This document shows positions 23,227 through 36,037 of a DNA stretch of 64,000 nt, piece after piece. Position 1 is the stretch's first letter. Each line of letters starts with the position of its first letter. The notes under the pieces were generated by a model. That model was not told where the DNA came from and did not search any database. It worked only from the letters and a program-made list of their open reading frames with translations. A program made the translations under genes and the position numbers. The DNA is taken from positions 54,195,950 to 54,259,949 of the forward strand of contig CM071928.1 of NCBI GenBank assembly GCA_016081115.2, in the 5' to 3' direction. Origin of the DNA: Rehmannia glutinosa. Taxonomy: Eukaryota > Streptophyta > Magnoliopsida > Lamiales > Orobanchaceae.

Positions 23227-23783
23227 TTCTCGGGATTATATCAAGGAAAAACTCAGAGATTGACTTGGAGATAGATAGGGCTTGAGTATTTTGCCTTTGC
23301 TTTTGAGAGAAAGAGATGAAACGAGTTTTAGAAGTGTGAGAGAGAAACGGCGAAAATGGTTTAAATATGGTTTATGAAAGGCGTGCGGGTGGTTTTTGAA
23401 ATGTGATCGAAATCAACGGCTTGGATTTTGCACGCCTATTGAGCATTTAATGTCTCGTATTTAATGCGGCAAACATTTATATCCAATCATAAGCTTGGTG
23501 TGCGCTTTATGTCCAGTACACATCATCATTATCCGACGTATTCCTTAAAACATTCCCGCTTAGTCAAACGATTGCGTTTTTGTCACTTTGCTCATAAGTT
23601 ATTCACTTATCCCTTAGCCGATTTAACTCTACTTCTCACGATTCTCTTAGTGACTCGGCTATCACCGACTCGGTGTGTTGTCTTTTCCGATCTGGTGATT
23701 TCATCGAGCTTATTTACGTGTTCAACTCTTTTTCACCTCCTTTTCTGTTCCATTTCTTTTCTTTGATTCGCCCGAGTGTCATT

Positions 23784-26700
23784 TCACTCAATTAGTCCCA
23801 ACTCATGCTTGAGTTCTTCAAATCTTGACTCACATAGTGGTTTTGTGAAGATGTCGGCTAGTTGTTTATCGGTTGAGATATATTCCAGGATGATGTCCTT
23901 CTTTTCAACATGATCTCTTATGAAGTGATATCTCGACATCAATATGTTTTGTTCTTTAGTACAACACAGATTTTGAGTGATTGCAATTGCACTTGTGTTA
24001 TCACACATGATTGGAATTTCTTTTTCCTCAATTTCATAGTCTCTCATTGTTGTCTCATCCATAGGACTTGGGCACAACTTGTTGCCCCACTATGTATTCT
24101 TTGTAGAGAGGTGGCTATTGAATTTTGCTTCTTGCTAAACCAGAAATTGCTTTGTTTCCTAGCATTTGACATGTGCCGAAGTGCTCTTCTGTCCACTCTG
24201 CATCCAAAGATAGTCGAATTTGAATAGCCAATTAGCTTGAATCCTCCTTCCTTTGGATACCATAGGCCTACTTCTTGGCTTCCTTTCAAGTATCTCAATA
24301 TTCTCTTAGTTTTTGTCATATGGCTCTCTTTTGGAGCAGATTAAATCTTGCACATACACCTACAAAGACAAAGGTGATGTACGGCTCGCTTCTGCCGTGA
24401 GATAGAGCAATGATCCAATAAGTGCTCTGTATCTTGTTTGATCTCTGAGGCTTACCCTCCTGCATCCATGTCCATTTTGGTGATGTGTTCATTGGTATTT
24501 TTACGAGAAGACTTCTCTTCCATACCAAATTTTTTCATTAAATCTCTCGGTGTATTTTGTCGACTTATGAAGGTTCCATCCTTGTTGTTTCACTTGGAGT
24601 CCAAGGAAGAATGTCAACTCTCCCATCATGCTCATTTCAAATTTACTTTGCATGAGGTTTGAAAACTTTTCACACAACTCTTTGTTTGTGGAACCAAAAA
24701 TGATGTCATCCACATATATTTGAACAAGCAAAGATACTCTTTTTGTCTTGAATTACGAAAAGTGTTCTATCTACTTTTCCTTTTGTGAATCCATTTTCGA
24801 TTAGGAATTGTGACAAGGTATCATACCATGCTCACGGGTGCCTGCTTCAATCCATACAAGGCTTTCTTGAGTTTGTATACCTTATCTCCAAGAGTCTTAC
24901 GCTCAAATCCTCGGAGGTTGTTCAACATACACTTCTTCTTCCAATAAACCATTTAGGAATGCACTTTTTACATCCATCGATATACAATGAAATTCTTGTG
25001 AGCTGATAGGCAAGAAACATCCTTATAGCTTCCAATCTTGCTACAAGGGCAAATGTTTCATCAAAATCTATCCCTTCTTCTTGGCAATATCCTTTGGCTA
25101 CTAGTCTTGCTTTGTTTCTTACTTTATTTCTTTCAAACCGATTGAGCTCTTCTTGCATAGCTTGAATCCAGTGTGTGTCGTCAATGCTTGTGACATGTCT
25201 TTGGGCTCTATTTGCGAGATGAAGCATGTGAACATGGCTTTTGTTGAGTTCGGATCTTTTTTGACACCTTCTCTTATATCTCCAATGACAAGTTTCTGGT
25301 GGATGATCTCGGCCATCTTACATCAGGTTGGAGTAAGTTAGTTGGATTGATCGACTTGCGGCTATGTTCTTTGTGGTCGACTCTCTCGTAATCACTTAGC
25401 TGCAAATTTTCAATTGTTTTTGAGATTGACTATCTCATCTTCTTTCGAATTGATAATTCCCTTGGCCAACAGATAGGACTCTTACGTATGGTTGGATGAT
25501 TCAGCTTATCGGTGACTCTTCAATGTCTTCTCCATTTATATTTGGCTCATCAAATACCACATGAATGGATTCTTCCGCAACCATAGTCCTTTTGTTGAGT
25601 ATTTCAGAAGGCTTTGCTTTTGGTGAGTATCCTAAGAAGATACCTTCATCGGACTTTAGCATCAAAAGCCTTTAGATTGTCTTTGCCATTGTTGTGGATG
25701 AAGCATTTGCATCCAAATATTCGAAATATGCAACATTTGGTCTTCTTCGATCCGGATCTCATAGGGAGTCTTTGTCATTTGTCTATTTATCATACATCCT
25801 GTTTTGAGTGTAGTTTGTGTTGATTGCTTGACCCAAAATCTTTTTGGTAACTCGGCCACCTAACATGGTCCTTTCGCTTCTTTGAGGGTTCTATTTCTTC
25901 TTTTCGCAACTCCATTCTCTTTGTGGAGTCCTTGCTGCCGATAGTTCATGACCAATACCATTCTCAATACAATATCGAGTTATTATTCCATTGACAAACT
26001 CGGTTCCTCATCACGATCTTATTTTGATAATGGTTTGACTCTTCTCGCGTTTTGAATCCTCTTCATCAATTTGTGGTAGTTTTTGTAGAGTTTCTTTCTT
26101 CTTACACATGAATATTGTCCATGTATATCTTGAGTAGTCATCTACTACCACCAAGGTGTATTTCTTTCCACTTATCTTTGGGCAGGTTCCATTGGGCCAA
26201 ATAGATCCATATGAAGCAGATGCAATATTCTTGTTGAGGATGGGCATGTCTTTTCTTTGAATGACGGCTTGATTTGTTTTTCGCTTCGACATCGTCACAT
26301 ATACTCTCCTTCTTGTATATCTTGAGTCCGGAAGTCCTTCTACAAGATTATCGGCAAGCTTGTTAATCGTTTTGAAGTTCGGGTGACTCGGCTTTTTGTG
26401 CCACAACCAACTTGATTGTGCTCTTTGCTAGTAAAATGCAGTCTTGGGTGTTGCGTTGACCAATCCACGACATACATATTCTTGTCTACATCCTTGCAAA
26501 GACAACTTCATTTGATTCAATATCTTTGATTTGGCATATACCCATGTTGAATCCAACATTGTAGCCCTTGTCACGAGTTGGACCGATGCTCGATAAATTG
26601 AAGTTGAGTCCTTCAACATATGCAACATCTCGTGATTTCTAATCCATTCCTCTCGATGGATCCAATGCCTCTTATTTCGCCAGGAGCTTCATTTCCTCCA

Positions 26701-26820
26701 AATATGACTTTTGCTCCTTTAACTTCCTTGAATTTTGACAGATTTTTCTTATTTCCTATCATATGTCCGGGAATGTACCACTATCCATGTACCAGGTTCC
26801 TTGGTTTCATTCCTTGAACG
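23784..26820 (-). pseudogene. pol region of element B (protease to RNase H)
   Basis: Minus strand, in coding order. Protease near 26820-26640 (WYMDSG then a disturbed stretch). Pre-integrase near 26630-26400. Integrase near 26406-25340 (VVDDYSRYTWTIFMCKKK; second Asp region IKIRS; a C-terminal end with LTKTPYEI-like residues). RT near 25330-24500 (SQIEPKDMSQAL, EEGIDFDETFALVARLEA, and an intact YVDD in QIYVDDIIFGSTNKE). RNase H near 24530-23784 (TKRILRYLKGSQEVGLWYPK, VEKKDIILEYISTDKQLADI, ending LGLIE). Conserved blocks are well preserved at protein level but change frame often. The RNase H active-site Glu region near 24092-24110 is scrambled at CAG/CTG sites. Confidence 0.88.
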
Positions 26821-27049
26821 CAATCAAGGAAATTAAGTTTTAGGTACCATACTTGTATGCGGGTCTGAGGGGTTAGAATTGTAAGATGATCCAACCAACC
26901 TATAGCCAAATGATTTGACTCTAAGGGGTTGCCATCTATCGAGTGCCATAATCATAATTAATCCTGGCAAATTGCTTGGGGATTCTAGGTTCATACAAGC
27001 TGTCTCTTTTGTCCGTATGCCCGCATATGTGTTTTAGCAATTGCCTTCC

Positions 27050-29165
27050 TCAGGTAATTGTGGTGTTTCGAGTGTAGTGCCTAGGTGCATATATGTCTTT
27101 GATGAAAGCTCTTATGCTTTTGGAATGGCCTTTTTGAGTTCTGGCCTTTGCCATTTGGGCTTATATTCCATAAGTCTATGCCGATAGTTCACATTATTCC
27201 AATCGGCTTGGCTTGGATATTTTCTACCATTCCCATCATATGTATTTCTTTTATGGATTTTTAAGGGTTTTTGGTAGCTCGCTTCTTCTTTCTGAGTATT
27301 TTCTATTTGGAGTTTTCTTTGAGGACTGGTGAATCTCTTCTCGTTGTCTGTCAAGACACTCAATGCATTTTGTTTTCCTTTTCCCTTATAACCAAGGCCA
27401 GTTTGCTTGTTATTGTGCTTTGGAGTGAATGTGTGTGCAACATTTAGAGTTTTGGATTTTTCGGACTCTTCATGGCTTGAAGATCCTTTTTCCAAAATTA
27501 CTTTTGAGGTTTGACATAGCACGAGGAATTAAATCCTAAGCCTGTCTTGTCTCCACATTCTCTTTGACTCATAATAAGATCATCCAATGATTTAGATGCC
27601 TTAGTGAATGAGGCAATAACATTCTTGAGGTCATTCTCCTCTTTTCTATAGCGGCAATTTACGCTATTAATTTAACATTTTCGGCCTTTTAGACTTTCAT
27701 TCTCATCACTATTTGACTTAGAGTAAATCGACTCCTTAGTCGCCTTTGAGTTTTGACTTTTGAGTAGCTGTTTTCCTCATTCAATAGTGTGTGTGAGGAT
27801 TTAATGTGTTCAAAATCTTTCATCATTTTGCCTAATGAATCATAAAGATCGAGTGGGTGATGAAGTGTGTGTGTCACGATCACTATCACTAGTATGCCTC
27901 GAGTTTGATGAGTTAGAGTGTACCTCATCTTCTTGGTCGGGTTGATCTTGTTCCTTGGCCATCAAGCGGATCGGGCTTCTTCTTCGTGAGTCACTTGAGT
28001 AGTCGACTTCATTTGCTCTCTCAATCATTTGTCTCTCTTGACTTGTTGTTTTTGATCTCTGCATCCATCATTGCCTTTTTCTTTTCTTGTCTTCTTTCTC
28101 TCAAGACCTTCCTTTCTTCTTCATCCCCTGTCTTGTTGACTACAGGATATGGACGATCAATGGCATAGTGACCTGGTTGTCTACGTTCCAACATAGATAT
28201 TGACTTTTTGATCGACTCTTTCCATTCTTGAGTTGTTAGCCCTCGATACTCAACTTTTTGATGATCTGTTCTCTTGGTTGGCTTTGTCTTCCCTTGATTT
28301 GGAGGGAGCCGAGTGTCTTTCGGAAGATTCACCCTTTCCTCTCTTGTAGTTCTTATTGAAGAACTTGTTGAACCTCTTAACCATCGGGCTATTTCTTCCG
28401 GGTCAATGGCTTCTTTGACCTCGGCTCTCTTCCTATCTTTAACAATTAGAGCAAATTGTTTTGGGTACAGCTATCTCTTCCTGGTCTTTTCTTCTTAGCT
28501 CAAACTCGTAGGCTTTGAGGTCCGAGAATAGTTCATGGTTGGATGTCTTTGATAGATCCATGGAATGTCTCAGTCTGCCATGACCTTCATTTCCCATTCA
28601 AATTTTGGAAGACTTTTTAGGATCTTCATACACATTTCTTCTCGTGTATATTCCTTTCCAAGTGCGAGATAGCTCATTTGTGATTTACGTGAACCGAGCA
28701 TCCAGTTGATCCAGGTTTTCTCTCGAGATCATTTTGAAGTTCTCAAATTTACATACCACTGATAATTTGTTTTCTTTGATTTGCTCACGAGCCTTCACAA
28801 ATCAATGTCACTTGTCCCATTTCCTTAGCCGTTTTGCATGATTTGACTTTATTGAACATGGCTTTGTCTAAGGTTTTGTAAAGGATGTCCTTGGCTACAT
28901 TGTCCAGGTTGTATCTTTTTCGTCATCATTTGTCCATTCGATTCTTGGTTTTTCAACCATGGTCCGGGAGCAAAGAGCGACATCTTCTTCTCCTTCAGTG
29001 CAACTCTTTTCAGTTTGTGTTCACCTTTAATATTTGCAGAGGCCCATCTTCTATCACTATCCACATCTCATCATGTAATCTTTGATAGATGAGCCCGCAT
29101 CGAATTTTCCAATCATCAAATTCTTCAATAGTGAACATAGGGATGCGTGTCAAATTTGCTTCCAT
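27050..29165 (-). pseudogene. gag of element B
   Basis: It starts at ATG 29165 (MEANLTRIPMFTIEEFDDWK), about 115 bases after the primer site. A UBN2-type region follows, with ELFSDLKAYEFE-like residues near 28500. The zinc-knuckle area (QPGHYAIDRPYPVVN, about 28130-28190) has two of its cysteines changed compared with C, one through a missing T (CTG to CG). A charged, serine-rich C-terminal region (SSDTSDSDRDTHTSS-like) resembles other Sirevirus gags. There are multiple frame breaks. Confidence 0.82.
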
Positions 29166-29279
29166 GATAATAACTTTTAATGATAAAAAGAGTTTTGAAG
29201 ATTTAAGTACTAAAGCAGACTTTGAAAAGTTTGGAGATCTAGATAAGAATGGTCAGTGCGGAGGTTCAATGAACCAACC

Positions 29280-29291
29280 GCTCCGATACCA
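29280..29291 (-). other. Primer binding site of element B
   Basis: The minus strand reads TGGTATCGGAGC two bases after the 5' LTR end. This is one mismatch from the usual initiator methionine tRNA complement TGGTATCAGAGC. Element C has the same variant. Confidence 0.9.
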
Positions 29292-29293
29292 CT

Positions 29294-30845
29294 TGTAGGT
29301 CCCAAGGGGTGTAAGTGTAAGGTTTAGAAGGGGGTTGAATAAACCTTACCAAATTTTCGATTTAGTCCTTTTAAATCTACGAGTTGATTCTATACTGTTG
29401 TGTCCTTGATGGGCCGGTCGAATTAGTCATCAAGAGAGTTAATCTCTCAATGATTTCAAATTTTATTGATGGAGTAACTCATTTGTTGGCTATAATTTGA
29501 CTCAATTGTGGTTTTGTTTTCAGCGGAAGACTTAACACCCTTAAGTTTGATTAAGCAAGATTTTAGAGCTTGATTTAGTACTTATAAATTATCAAGTGGA
29601 TAGCAAATTTATCGTGAGATATAAGCGAGTTAAAAATGTAGGAATTTAAGTCTTTGAAATGTAAATGACACAATGAAATTTTTATAGAGGTTGAAGATGG
29701 GGTAATTCTTCTACTCCTCTCTTCTCCAACTCTGGAGGAATCCACTAGGTAATGATCAGTTTACAAAGTGGTACGAGTCCGGATACAAGTCTTGATCACA
29801 CAGACTTGATCCTTTGGGACTCGATCCGGAGACGCCTTGATCACTCACTTTCGGGCTTCTCGACGACTCGGCTTCTTCACAGGCGTTGCGCTTGCTACTA
29901 CTGACTTACTTGCTCAAACTCTTTGGATTTGATCACGAAGCCCTCCAAAAGCTTAAGACTTGGTTCAACCTTGAACCTTCCTACAATCCTTCCCGGAATG
30001 TAGACCCCTTGTTTTCGATATTTTCCTCTTCAAGCGATTGAAGTTATCTTTCCTTCACGGTGAGTGTTGGATTGATGTTCTTCGTAGTGTAGGCTTGAGG
30101 ATTGAGAATGTTTTAGATTTTCTGATAATTGCTTGAACGTTTTTAGTTCAGATTTTTCTCTTGTGTGTCATCCTTCTTCTCAAACAAACTCCTCGGCCTT
30201 TTATAGTGAACTTTCAAAAATTTGCCCGTTGAAGAGATAGGCTTATTTTTGAAAGTCACTTTGCAGTCGTTGGCTTGTCTTGTTGTAGTTCTTGGAATTG
30301 CCATTTCCTCGTATGAATTGTTCTTTCACCTTTTCCGAGTTCTGACACGGTGTGGTGCTTCCCATTGGTTCATTCCTTTTGCACGCTTAAGGGACCGAGC
30401 ACTCGAGAAAGGTGATATGGAGATATTACTTGTTTAAGTAAATCTCTTGATTTACGTGCAACGGTTCTTTACGATTATCTCGACTTATTTGCATTTTCTT
30501 GCTTTCCCAGGTGACTTAGAGTCACTTCCAATCATGGATGACTCTTGTCACTTCAACTTGAGACTTGGCTTTTCTTGAGTTGACTTGACCGATGCTCCAC
30601 TCGGTTGCATCTCACCGCTTCTCCAAAGAGAGTTCTGTCTACTCTTCTTTGCCATACTCATTGTCTCGCGGTGAGTCTTCCTTCAAGTCTTGATTGTCTT
30701 CTTGCATGTTAGGGCGTGGCCGACTTAACTCGGCTTGGCGGCTCTATTTATTACAATGCATTTTACAACAAGAATTGGGGTGCCAACTTTCTATTCTAAG
30801 TTTTACATGGCATTCATCAAAATCTAAACAATAAAATTCCTAACA
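29294..30845 (-). repeat. 5' LTR of element B
   Basis: A 1,552-bp LTR running TGTTAGGAATTTTATTG to GGGACCTACA on the minus strand. A TATA box, CACTATAAAAGGCC, lies at about 30192-30210. It is homologous to the LTRs of A, C and D, most clearly at the start and around TATA. The length suits Sirevirus-type elements. Confidence 0.93.
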
Positions 30846-30927
30846 TCTTCAACTCAAGCAAATGAAGGATGGAACCTTCATAAGTCAAACCAAATATACC
30901 AGAGATTTAATGAAGAAATTTGGTATG
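30846..30927 (+). pseudogene. Element A, segment 2: short RT piece
   Basis: Eighty-two bases of the RT of A between insertions B and F. They read QLKQMKDGTFISQTKYTRDL then MKKFGM, which continues exactly from FFLGL at 16927 and into EAKSSVKIPM at 40291. The flanking duplications TCTTC and GTATG are both partly within this piece. Confidence 0.95.
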
Positions 30928-30934
30928 TGATGTG

Positions 30935-32199
30935 TGTAAGTCTAAGCGGCCACGATAATCTAGAGGGGGGGTGAATAGATTATGCCGATTTTTCGCAAAT
31001 TACCCTCTTTTTCGAAACAACGAGTAGATAGCAAAAATGTAAATGCGGAAAATAAACAACACTCGTTGATTTAAAGAGGTTCAACCCACCTAGGGCCTAA
31101 TCCTCTACCACCCCAGTATCTCCGGGATGGATTTTGAAAAGAAAAAAAATTTATTAATTTACCAAAAATTAATACAACACCTTGAGGATTACCACAACCC
31201 TCTTTCACCACCTTGAGGATTACCACAACCCTCTTACAACACCTTGAGGATTACCACAACCCTCTTACAACACCTTTGAAGATTACCACAATCTTCAAAC
31301 ACCTATCACCTAGATCACCCAAGTGTATTCTTACCACAAGAATACTCACAAGGATGTCTTGTGTTGAATGATGACCAAAATCAAGATTACAACTAAATAG
31401 TGATTGATACAATATGAGTACAAGTGTAATCAAGAATTGAAAGCCTAGACCTCAAATAAGTGCAAGTGAAAGTGCTTAGGCTAATACAACAAGATATATG
31501 AAAGTGTTTGCTCAATTGCTCTTTGCTTGTATATTGTGTGTTGTGTCTTGTTGCTTGAATGAAGCCTCTATTTATAGGAGAGGTCTTGGCTTTGATTTCC
31601 AGACATTGGCTCCTCATTGGGGAGTGATTTGCTGCAAAAGAAACCATTTAAAATCATCAATATAGCTGTTAGAAATCAATCCCACAAAATAGGGAAAAAG
31701 TCATGTCTGAAAATGCAGCGGATAGTTTGTCGATAAACGGGGGTTCGGCCGGTCGCAGAGATAAGATTGAAATTGAATTCGCGAATTTTTACACAGGGGG
31801 ACCGGTCGAAGGGGGTGCGACCGGCCGCTTCTTAGTCGTGACGGTTGCCCTTGCGTTTTTATGAAACAGAGAAGTCCGGAACAAAAATCCAACTTGCAGT
31901 GCAGGTCGCCGCCGGCCGACGGTCGGCCGTCCGCCTGTTTTTCTTACGTCCCATTTTCTGTTTCTTAGCTCAACTCAGTGCGGGTTGCCCTATAAGCGAC
32001 CAGGTCGAACTGAAACAAATGTGTTGTCCAATGTTTTATTGAAAATAAACTTCAAGAAATACTCCGAAAAATAGTAAAAACATTTTAAGTTGATCGGAAA
32101 TATTTAGACAACATTTAGGGACATAGTTTTGGTTTGAAAACATATTTGAACAAAATCGAACATAATCATCAAAATCATGATAAAAACATTTATCTAACA
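30935..32199 (-). mobile_element. Element G: solo Sirevirus-type LTR inside F
   Basis: A 1,265-bp sequence flanked by ATGTG at 30930-30934 and 32200-32204. On the plus strand it starts TGTAAGTCTAAGCGG and ends TTATCTAACA. On the minus strand it begins TGTTAGATAAATG and has the GATTTTGATGA word seen near the start of the A, B, C and D LTRs. No internal region is present, so it is a solo LTR left by recombination between two LTRs. It contains a tandem array at 31171-31288. Confidence 0.9.
31171..31288. repeat. Tandem repeat in solo LTR G
   Basis: Four copies of a unit of about 27-35 bp built on CACCTTGAGGATTACCACAA then CCCTCTT; the last copy is diverged (CCTTTGAAGATTACCACAAT). Such arrays are seen in some Sirevirus LTRs. 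Confidence 0.9.
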
Positions 32200-32435
32200 A
32201 TGTGTGTAAAATATACGTGCATTTTGGGGCTTAAAATGATATATATTTGATGCATTTGCACGCATATTTACTATGTTTTTACTTGGTTTCCTTAAAAGGG
32301 CATGATACTGCGTATTCTTGTAATTCTGACAAGAAACGGAACTTAAAACGAAGAAATATCAGTTGGAATGTCTGGCTAAGATTGATGAATGCAAGGAGAA
32401 GATCAAAATGACGAAAGAAATGGACAAAAACACTT

Positions 32436-32668
32436 CACACGGTCGGACCGTGTGGTGTCACACGGTCGTGTGGAAATGCCGGTGTGAAACCACACAGCCG
32501 TGTGAAGAAGGGCAAACACAAAGGATGGAGTCAGGCGCACATGGCCGGACCGTGTGAAGTAACACGGCCGTGTAGGAATGGGACTGCATCGCACCATCTG
32601 CCCGTGTGATCTCACACGGGCGTGCGAAGAAAGGCTGAAGGACACACCACACGGTCAGGCCGTGTGGG
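32436..32668. repeat. CACACGG/CCGTGTG palindrome array, F 5' LTR
   Basis: Repeated inverted words such as CACACGGTCGGACCGTGTGG, CACACAGCCGTGTG, CACGGCCGTGTA and CACACGGGCGTGCG, about eight half-site pairs in 230 bp. Each pair could form a hairpin or bind a dimeric protein. Matching arrays occur at 35551-35730 and 38971-39222. Confidence 0.9.
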
Positions 32669-33742
32669 ACTCTGGTTCGACGCATTTTTCAGTGTTTTCT
32701 TCCTGTTCCAACTCTACAAGTGATCTCTCCAAGCATCTATAAAATGGACCCAAGGCTTGCACGAAAATATACAACTTCATACAGAGAAAACCCATCAAAT
32801 AACACATGAACGCAAAAATTGAGGATCTTATGAGCAAAGAAGGCTAGGTCGCGAAGAACACCACAAGGCTTTCACATCTACGGGAGCACAAGAGCTTCGA
32901 GGGCTTGGAAGGAGAATCCATCCTGACAAGAAGGGGTTTTCTTTCTATGTCTAAGATCTCTTGTCTGTGCTTAATCGATGTCATAATGTTGATTCGAATT
33001 TGTCTATGAGTTTATAATCAATGTTTGGCATATCTTTCGGATCTTAGGGGCATAATCGAAGCTATGGATTCATGTTAAATATGAATATTTATTTTCTTAA
33101 TTAATTCATGTTTTCTATTTTATGAATTCGAGTGCTTATTTATAATTACTTTTACGTGCTGGGAATAAATTGCATGTCATATTTGTTAGTGCGAAATTCG
33201 AGAGATGAGTTCTAACAAAGACAGAAATTAGATTCAGACATAAATGGGTGTGTTGAGTCGAGAGACCTACAACTGTTTGTGGGGAGTCATTCAATTCATA
33301 GATCTTTTGGGAGTTAATAATAATTGTATCGAGTTGGGAGACCTATACTTGTTATTAGTCTACTGTTTATGCGCCATCCGAGAGGGGGAATAGACTAACT
33401 TAAGAATTGAACCCATATAATTGCACGAATTAGTTTTTAAAACTTTATTTACATTTAATATTGATAAAACATGTTGATATTATGTGCCTAAGGTTGCTCC
33501 TATAGATGTTGAAAATACTTGTGGGGTCGCAAAATTATTTTCTTTATTTCTTTAATTTTCGATTTTTATTATTTAAAACTTAATTTTCGGTCGCTTCAAT
33601 AAAATTAGAATATGATGTTATTATAGCCTAAGTGTTATTAATATTGATCTTTGAGGAATACGACCTTGCTTGCCATTATTCTATAAACCACACTGTACAT
33701 TTGCAGTTGTATGAACCAAAATATTTTTGGCGAACAAGTTTT

Positions 33743-33760
33743 TGGCGCCGTTGCCGAGGA
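33743..33760 (+). other. Primer binding site of element F
   Basis: TGGCGCCGTTGCCGAGGA lies six bases after the LTR end. This form is the one I associate with plant Athila/Tat-type gypsy elements. The tRNA was not assigned. Confidence 0.8.
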
Positions 33761-33903
33761 TTGATTAGATTCTACTTAGATATAGTAATAAGTAGTTCAA
33801 TCTTAATTGAAGCTAATTTTATATTTTTTTTTAAATTTTCGAAATTATTTTTATTTTTATTTTATTCGGTTCTAACATTGTTTTTGTTAAGTGCAGATAG
33901 TGC

Positions 33904-35226
33904 ATGATCACGCGTTCCAGATCAACCCAGCCAATACTCATTGATTTGGAAATCGAAAAGACAGCAAAGCAACTAAGGAAAAGAGCCAAAGCAATGGCGG
34001 ATGGGACAAATCCAAACGCAGTGGACAACAGAAACAATGAGGAGCGCCCACCAGGGGCCAGCGTCCAGGACAATTAGGGACTACTTCCAGCCGGAGGTAA
34101 GTCAAACTTATAGGGGTGTGGCCTGTATGCCGATCAATGCAATCAATTTTGAACTAAAACTAGCATTGATCCAGATGGTGGCACAAAACCAGTTTGGGGG
34201 TAGAGCCGTTGAGGATCCAAACGCGCATCTGGCGTACTTTTTAGAAATTTGCGATACTGTTAAAATGAATGGTGTTTCTGAGGATATCATTCGATACCGC
34301 CTTTTCACATTCTCTCTACGCGATAAGGCTAAGGGATAGTTATGCTCTCTAACACCACCAGCCGCAAATTGGGCAGAACTTAGCTAACGGTTTCTAGCCA
34401 AGAACTTTCCCCCCAGTAAAACACTGCAACTAAAATCCAAGATCGCCCAGTTTAGGCAATTAGATGCTGAGCCACGATATGAAGCATGGGATATATTCAG
34501 GGAATTGCTAAGGAAGTGCAGTCAACATGGATATCCCGACTACCAACAGGTACAGTCCTTCTATAATGGTTTGAGTGGCAATACAAGAACAATTATAGAT
34601 GCTGCCTCTGGGGGTGCACTACTAGGGAAATATCCTGAGGAGGCACTAGACTTGTTAGAGGAGATGGCGAACAAAAGTTACCAATGGCCATCCGAGAGGT
34701 CTACTGTCCGCCGAGTGGCAGAAGTTTAGGATGAGAAGGTCGCCATGTTCAGGCAATGTATCCATGATGAATATGGCGGACGCGCATACAACAAGTGACT
34801 CCAAGAGATACTGTTGTTGTTGAAGGAGAAGCAAATTTTGTGGGGCAACAAAGGAACTTCAACAACAATTATAGAAATAATCAGATACCCAACCATCCAG
34901 GGTTGCGAAACCATGAAAATGTCTCTTATGCTAATAATAAAGATGTTTTGCAGCCACCTCAGGGATATAACGTGGGTAATCAAGGAAGAGCGGAGCCAAG
35001 TGAAAAGAAAGCCTCTGTTGAAGAGATGCTATCCTCATTTATCGGAGAGACAAGAGCAAGACTTAACAAAGATGAAGCCAAGATAGATAGGATAGAAGAA
35101 CAGGTCACTCAGCTAAACACGAACGTGAACGCAAGATTGAAATCTCTGGAAACACAAGTAGCCCAGATCGCAACTGCTGTGCGAGGCCAGCATCAAAAAG
35201 GCAAATTCCCAGCGTCATCGAAATGA
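33904..35226 (+). pseudogene. gag of element F (Athila type)
   Basis: It begins at ATG 33904 (MITRSRSTQPILIDLEIEK) and is broken by stops near 34076, 34337 and 34380. The retrotransposon gag domain is clear: FELKLALIQMVAQNQFGG and DPNAHLAYFLEICDTVKMNG (about 34150-34270), then QVQSFYNGLSGNTRTIIDAA (about 34549-34608). A later open piece (34795-35226) has NNNYRNNQIPNHPGLRNHEN and a coiled-coil-like stretch (LNKDEAKIDRIEEQVTQLN). It stops where protease and RT would follow in an intact element. Confidence 0.88.
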
Positions 35227-36037
35227 ATCCGCGAGAACAATGCAACGCCATTCGTCTGATGGATGGCATTGAGGGTTCACAGATTTCAAATGACAAAGTT
35301 TAGCAAAAGTGATTAGAAATCAGAAGTCTGGCTAAAGACGTAAAACTTAACGCTTTATGGGAGGCAACCCAATTTATTTCCTATTTCCGTACATTTTTTT
35401 TCATCGCCTTCAATTTTAATTTCAATTTAAATTTTACTTTTCGTTTATTTTCTATTAACTTAATTTTTAGTTTTGTTTAGTTTTCTTGAGTTGTTGTGTA
35501 GGAGGCGTCATGGCAAACTCCCGATTATCGAAAAAAAGGACGAAAATAATCCCACACGGGCGTGTGAGATCACACGACCTGGCCGTGCGAGAGGACGAAC
35601 AACCCAACACCACACAGCAGGGTCGTGTGACCATCACACGGCCGTGTGACAAAGGCCAAGATTACAGACGCGCAGGCAGCATGCCCAGGGCCACACGGCC
35701 AGCCCGTGTGACCTCACACGACCGTGTGGCCCTACGAAATAAAATCGAGCAGATTACCTAACCCCCTATTTTAACCCCAAATTCTCACTTTTTCTCCCAC
35801 TTTCTCCTACACAAACCCTAACCCATGAAAATTCTCTCCCTAAAACTCTCAAACTACTCTACAAATCTCTCCAAATTCACCACAAATCTAAAAACCAAAA
35901 ATACAAATCCTTCATCCTCTCAAGAAACCCATCACCAAATACCTTCAATTTTCAATTTCTCCAAGTTCTACACTAAGTTTGGGGTACTCCAAAAACTCCA
36001 AAATTTTCAGATTTTTCTCTTCAAAATCTTGAAATTC
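35227..36037 (+). other. Post-gag spacer of element F, site of missing pol
   Basis: After the gag end (NPREQCNAI-like remnant) the sequence passes directly into a spacer with TTATGGGAGGCAACCCAA (about 35356-35373), which in related gypsy elements lies after integrase. No protease, RT or integrase motif is present. It includes the palindrome array at 35551-35730 and a pyrimidine/A-rich leader before the next ORF. Confidence 0.8.
35551..35730. repeat. CACACGG/CCGTGTG palindrome array, F interior
   Basis: Words CACACGGGCGTGTGAG, CACACGACCTGGCCGTGCG, CACACGGCCGTGTGAC and GTGTGACCTCACACGACCGT recur within 180 bp, like those in both LTRs of F. It lies about 300 bases before the ATHILA-type ORF. 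Confidence 0.88.

Larger units (their letters stand above)
16928..30845 (-). mobile_element. Element B: full-length Sirevirus-like copia inserted in A
   Basis: A 13,918-bp element with 5-bp duplications TCTTC at 16923-16927 and 30846-30850. The plus strand begins TGTAGGTCCC and ends CCTAACA. On the minus strand the order is 5' LTR (29294-30845), primer site, gag, protease, integrase, RT, RNase H, third ORF, polypurine tract, 3' LTR (16928-18464). It interrupts the RT gene of A. Every domain is recognisable but broken by many small indels, which may partly be sequence errors. It is closely related to C and opposite to A. Confidence 0.95.
30928..33736 (+). repeat. 5' LTR of element F, split by G
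   Basis: The first seven bases (30928-30934) lie left of G and the rest (32205-33736) right of it. Without G and the duplicated ATGTG the LTR is 1,539 bp, the same as the 3' LTR at 38747-40285. It contains an array of CACACGG/CCGTGTG words at 32436-32668. Many substitutions against the 3' LTR point to an old insertion. Confidence 0.93.

Noticed and set aside
31171..31288. CRISPR-like short repeats
   Set aside because: The units are directly tandem without spacers and lie in a plant LTR.
32403..32685. Histidine/arginine-rich open frames over the CACACGG arrays
   Set aside because: They are translations of palindromic repeats in LTRs, occur on both strands, and have no gene context.
35825..36037. 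Coding start upstream of ATG 36038 in F
   Set aside because: The upstream part is a pyrimidine- and A-rich leader; the charged ORF begins at 36038.
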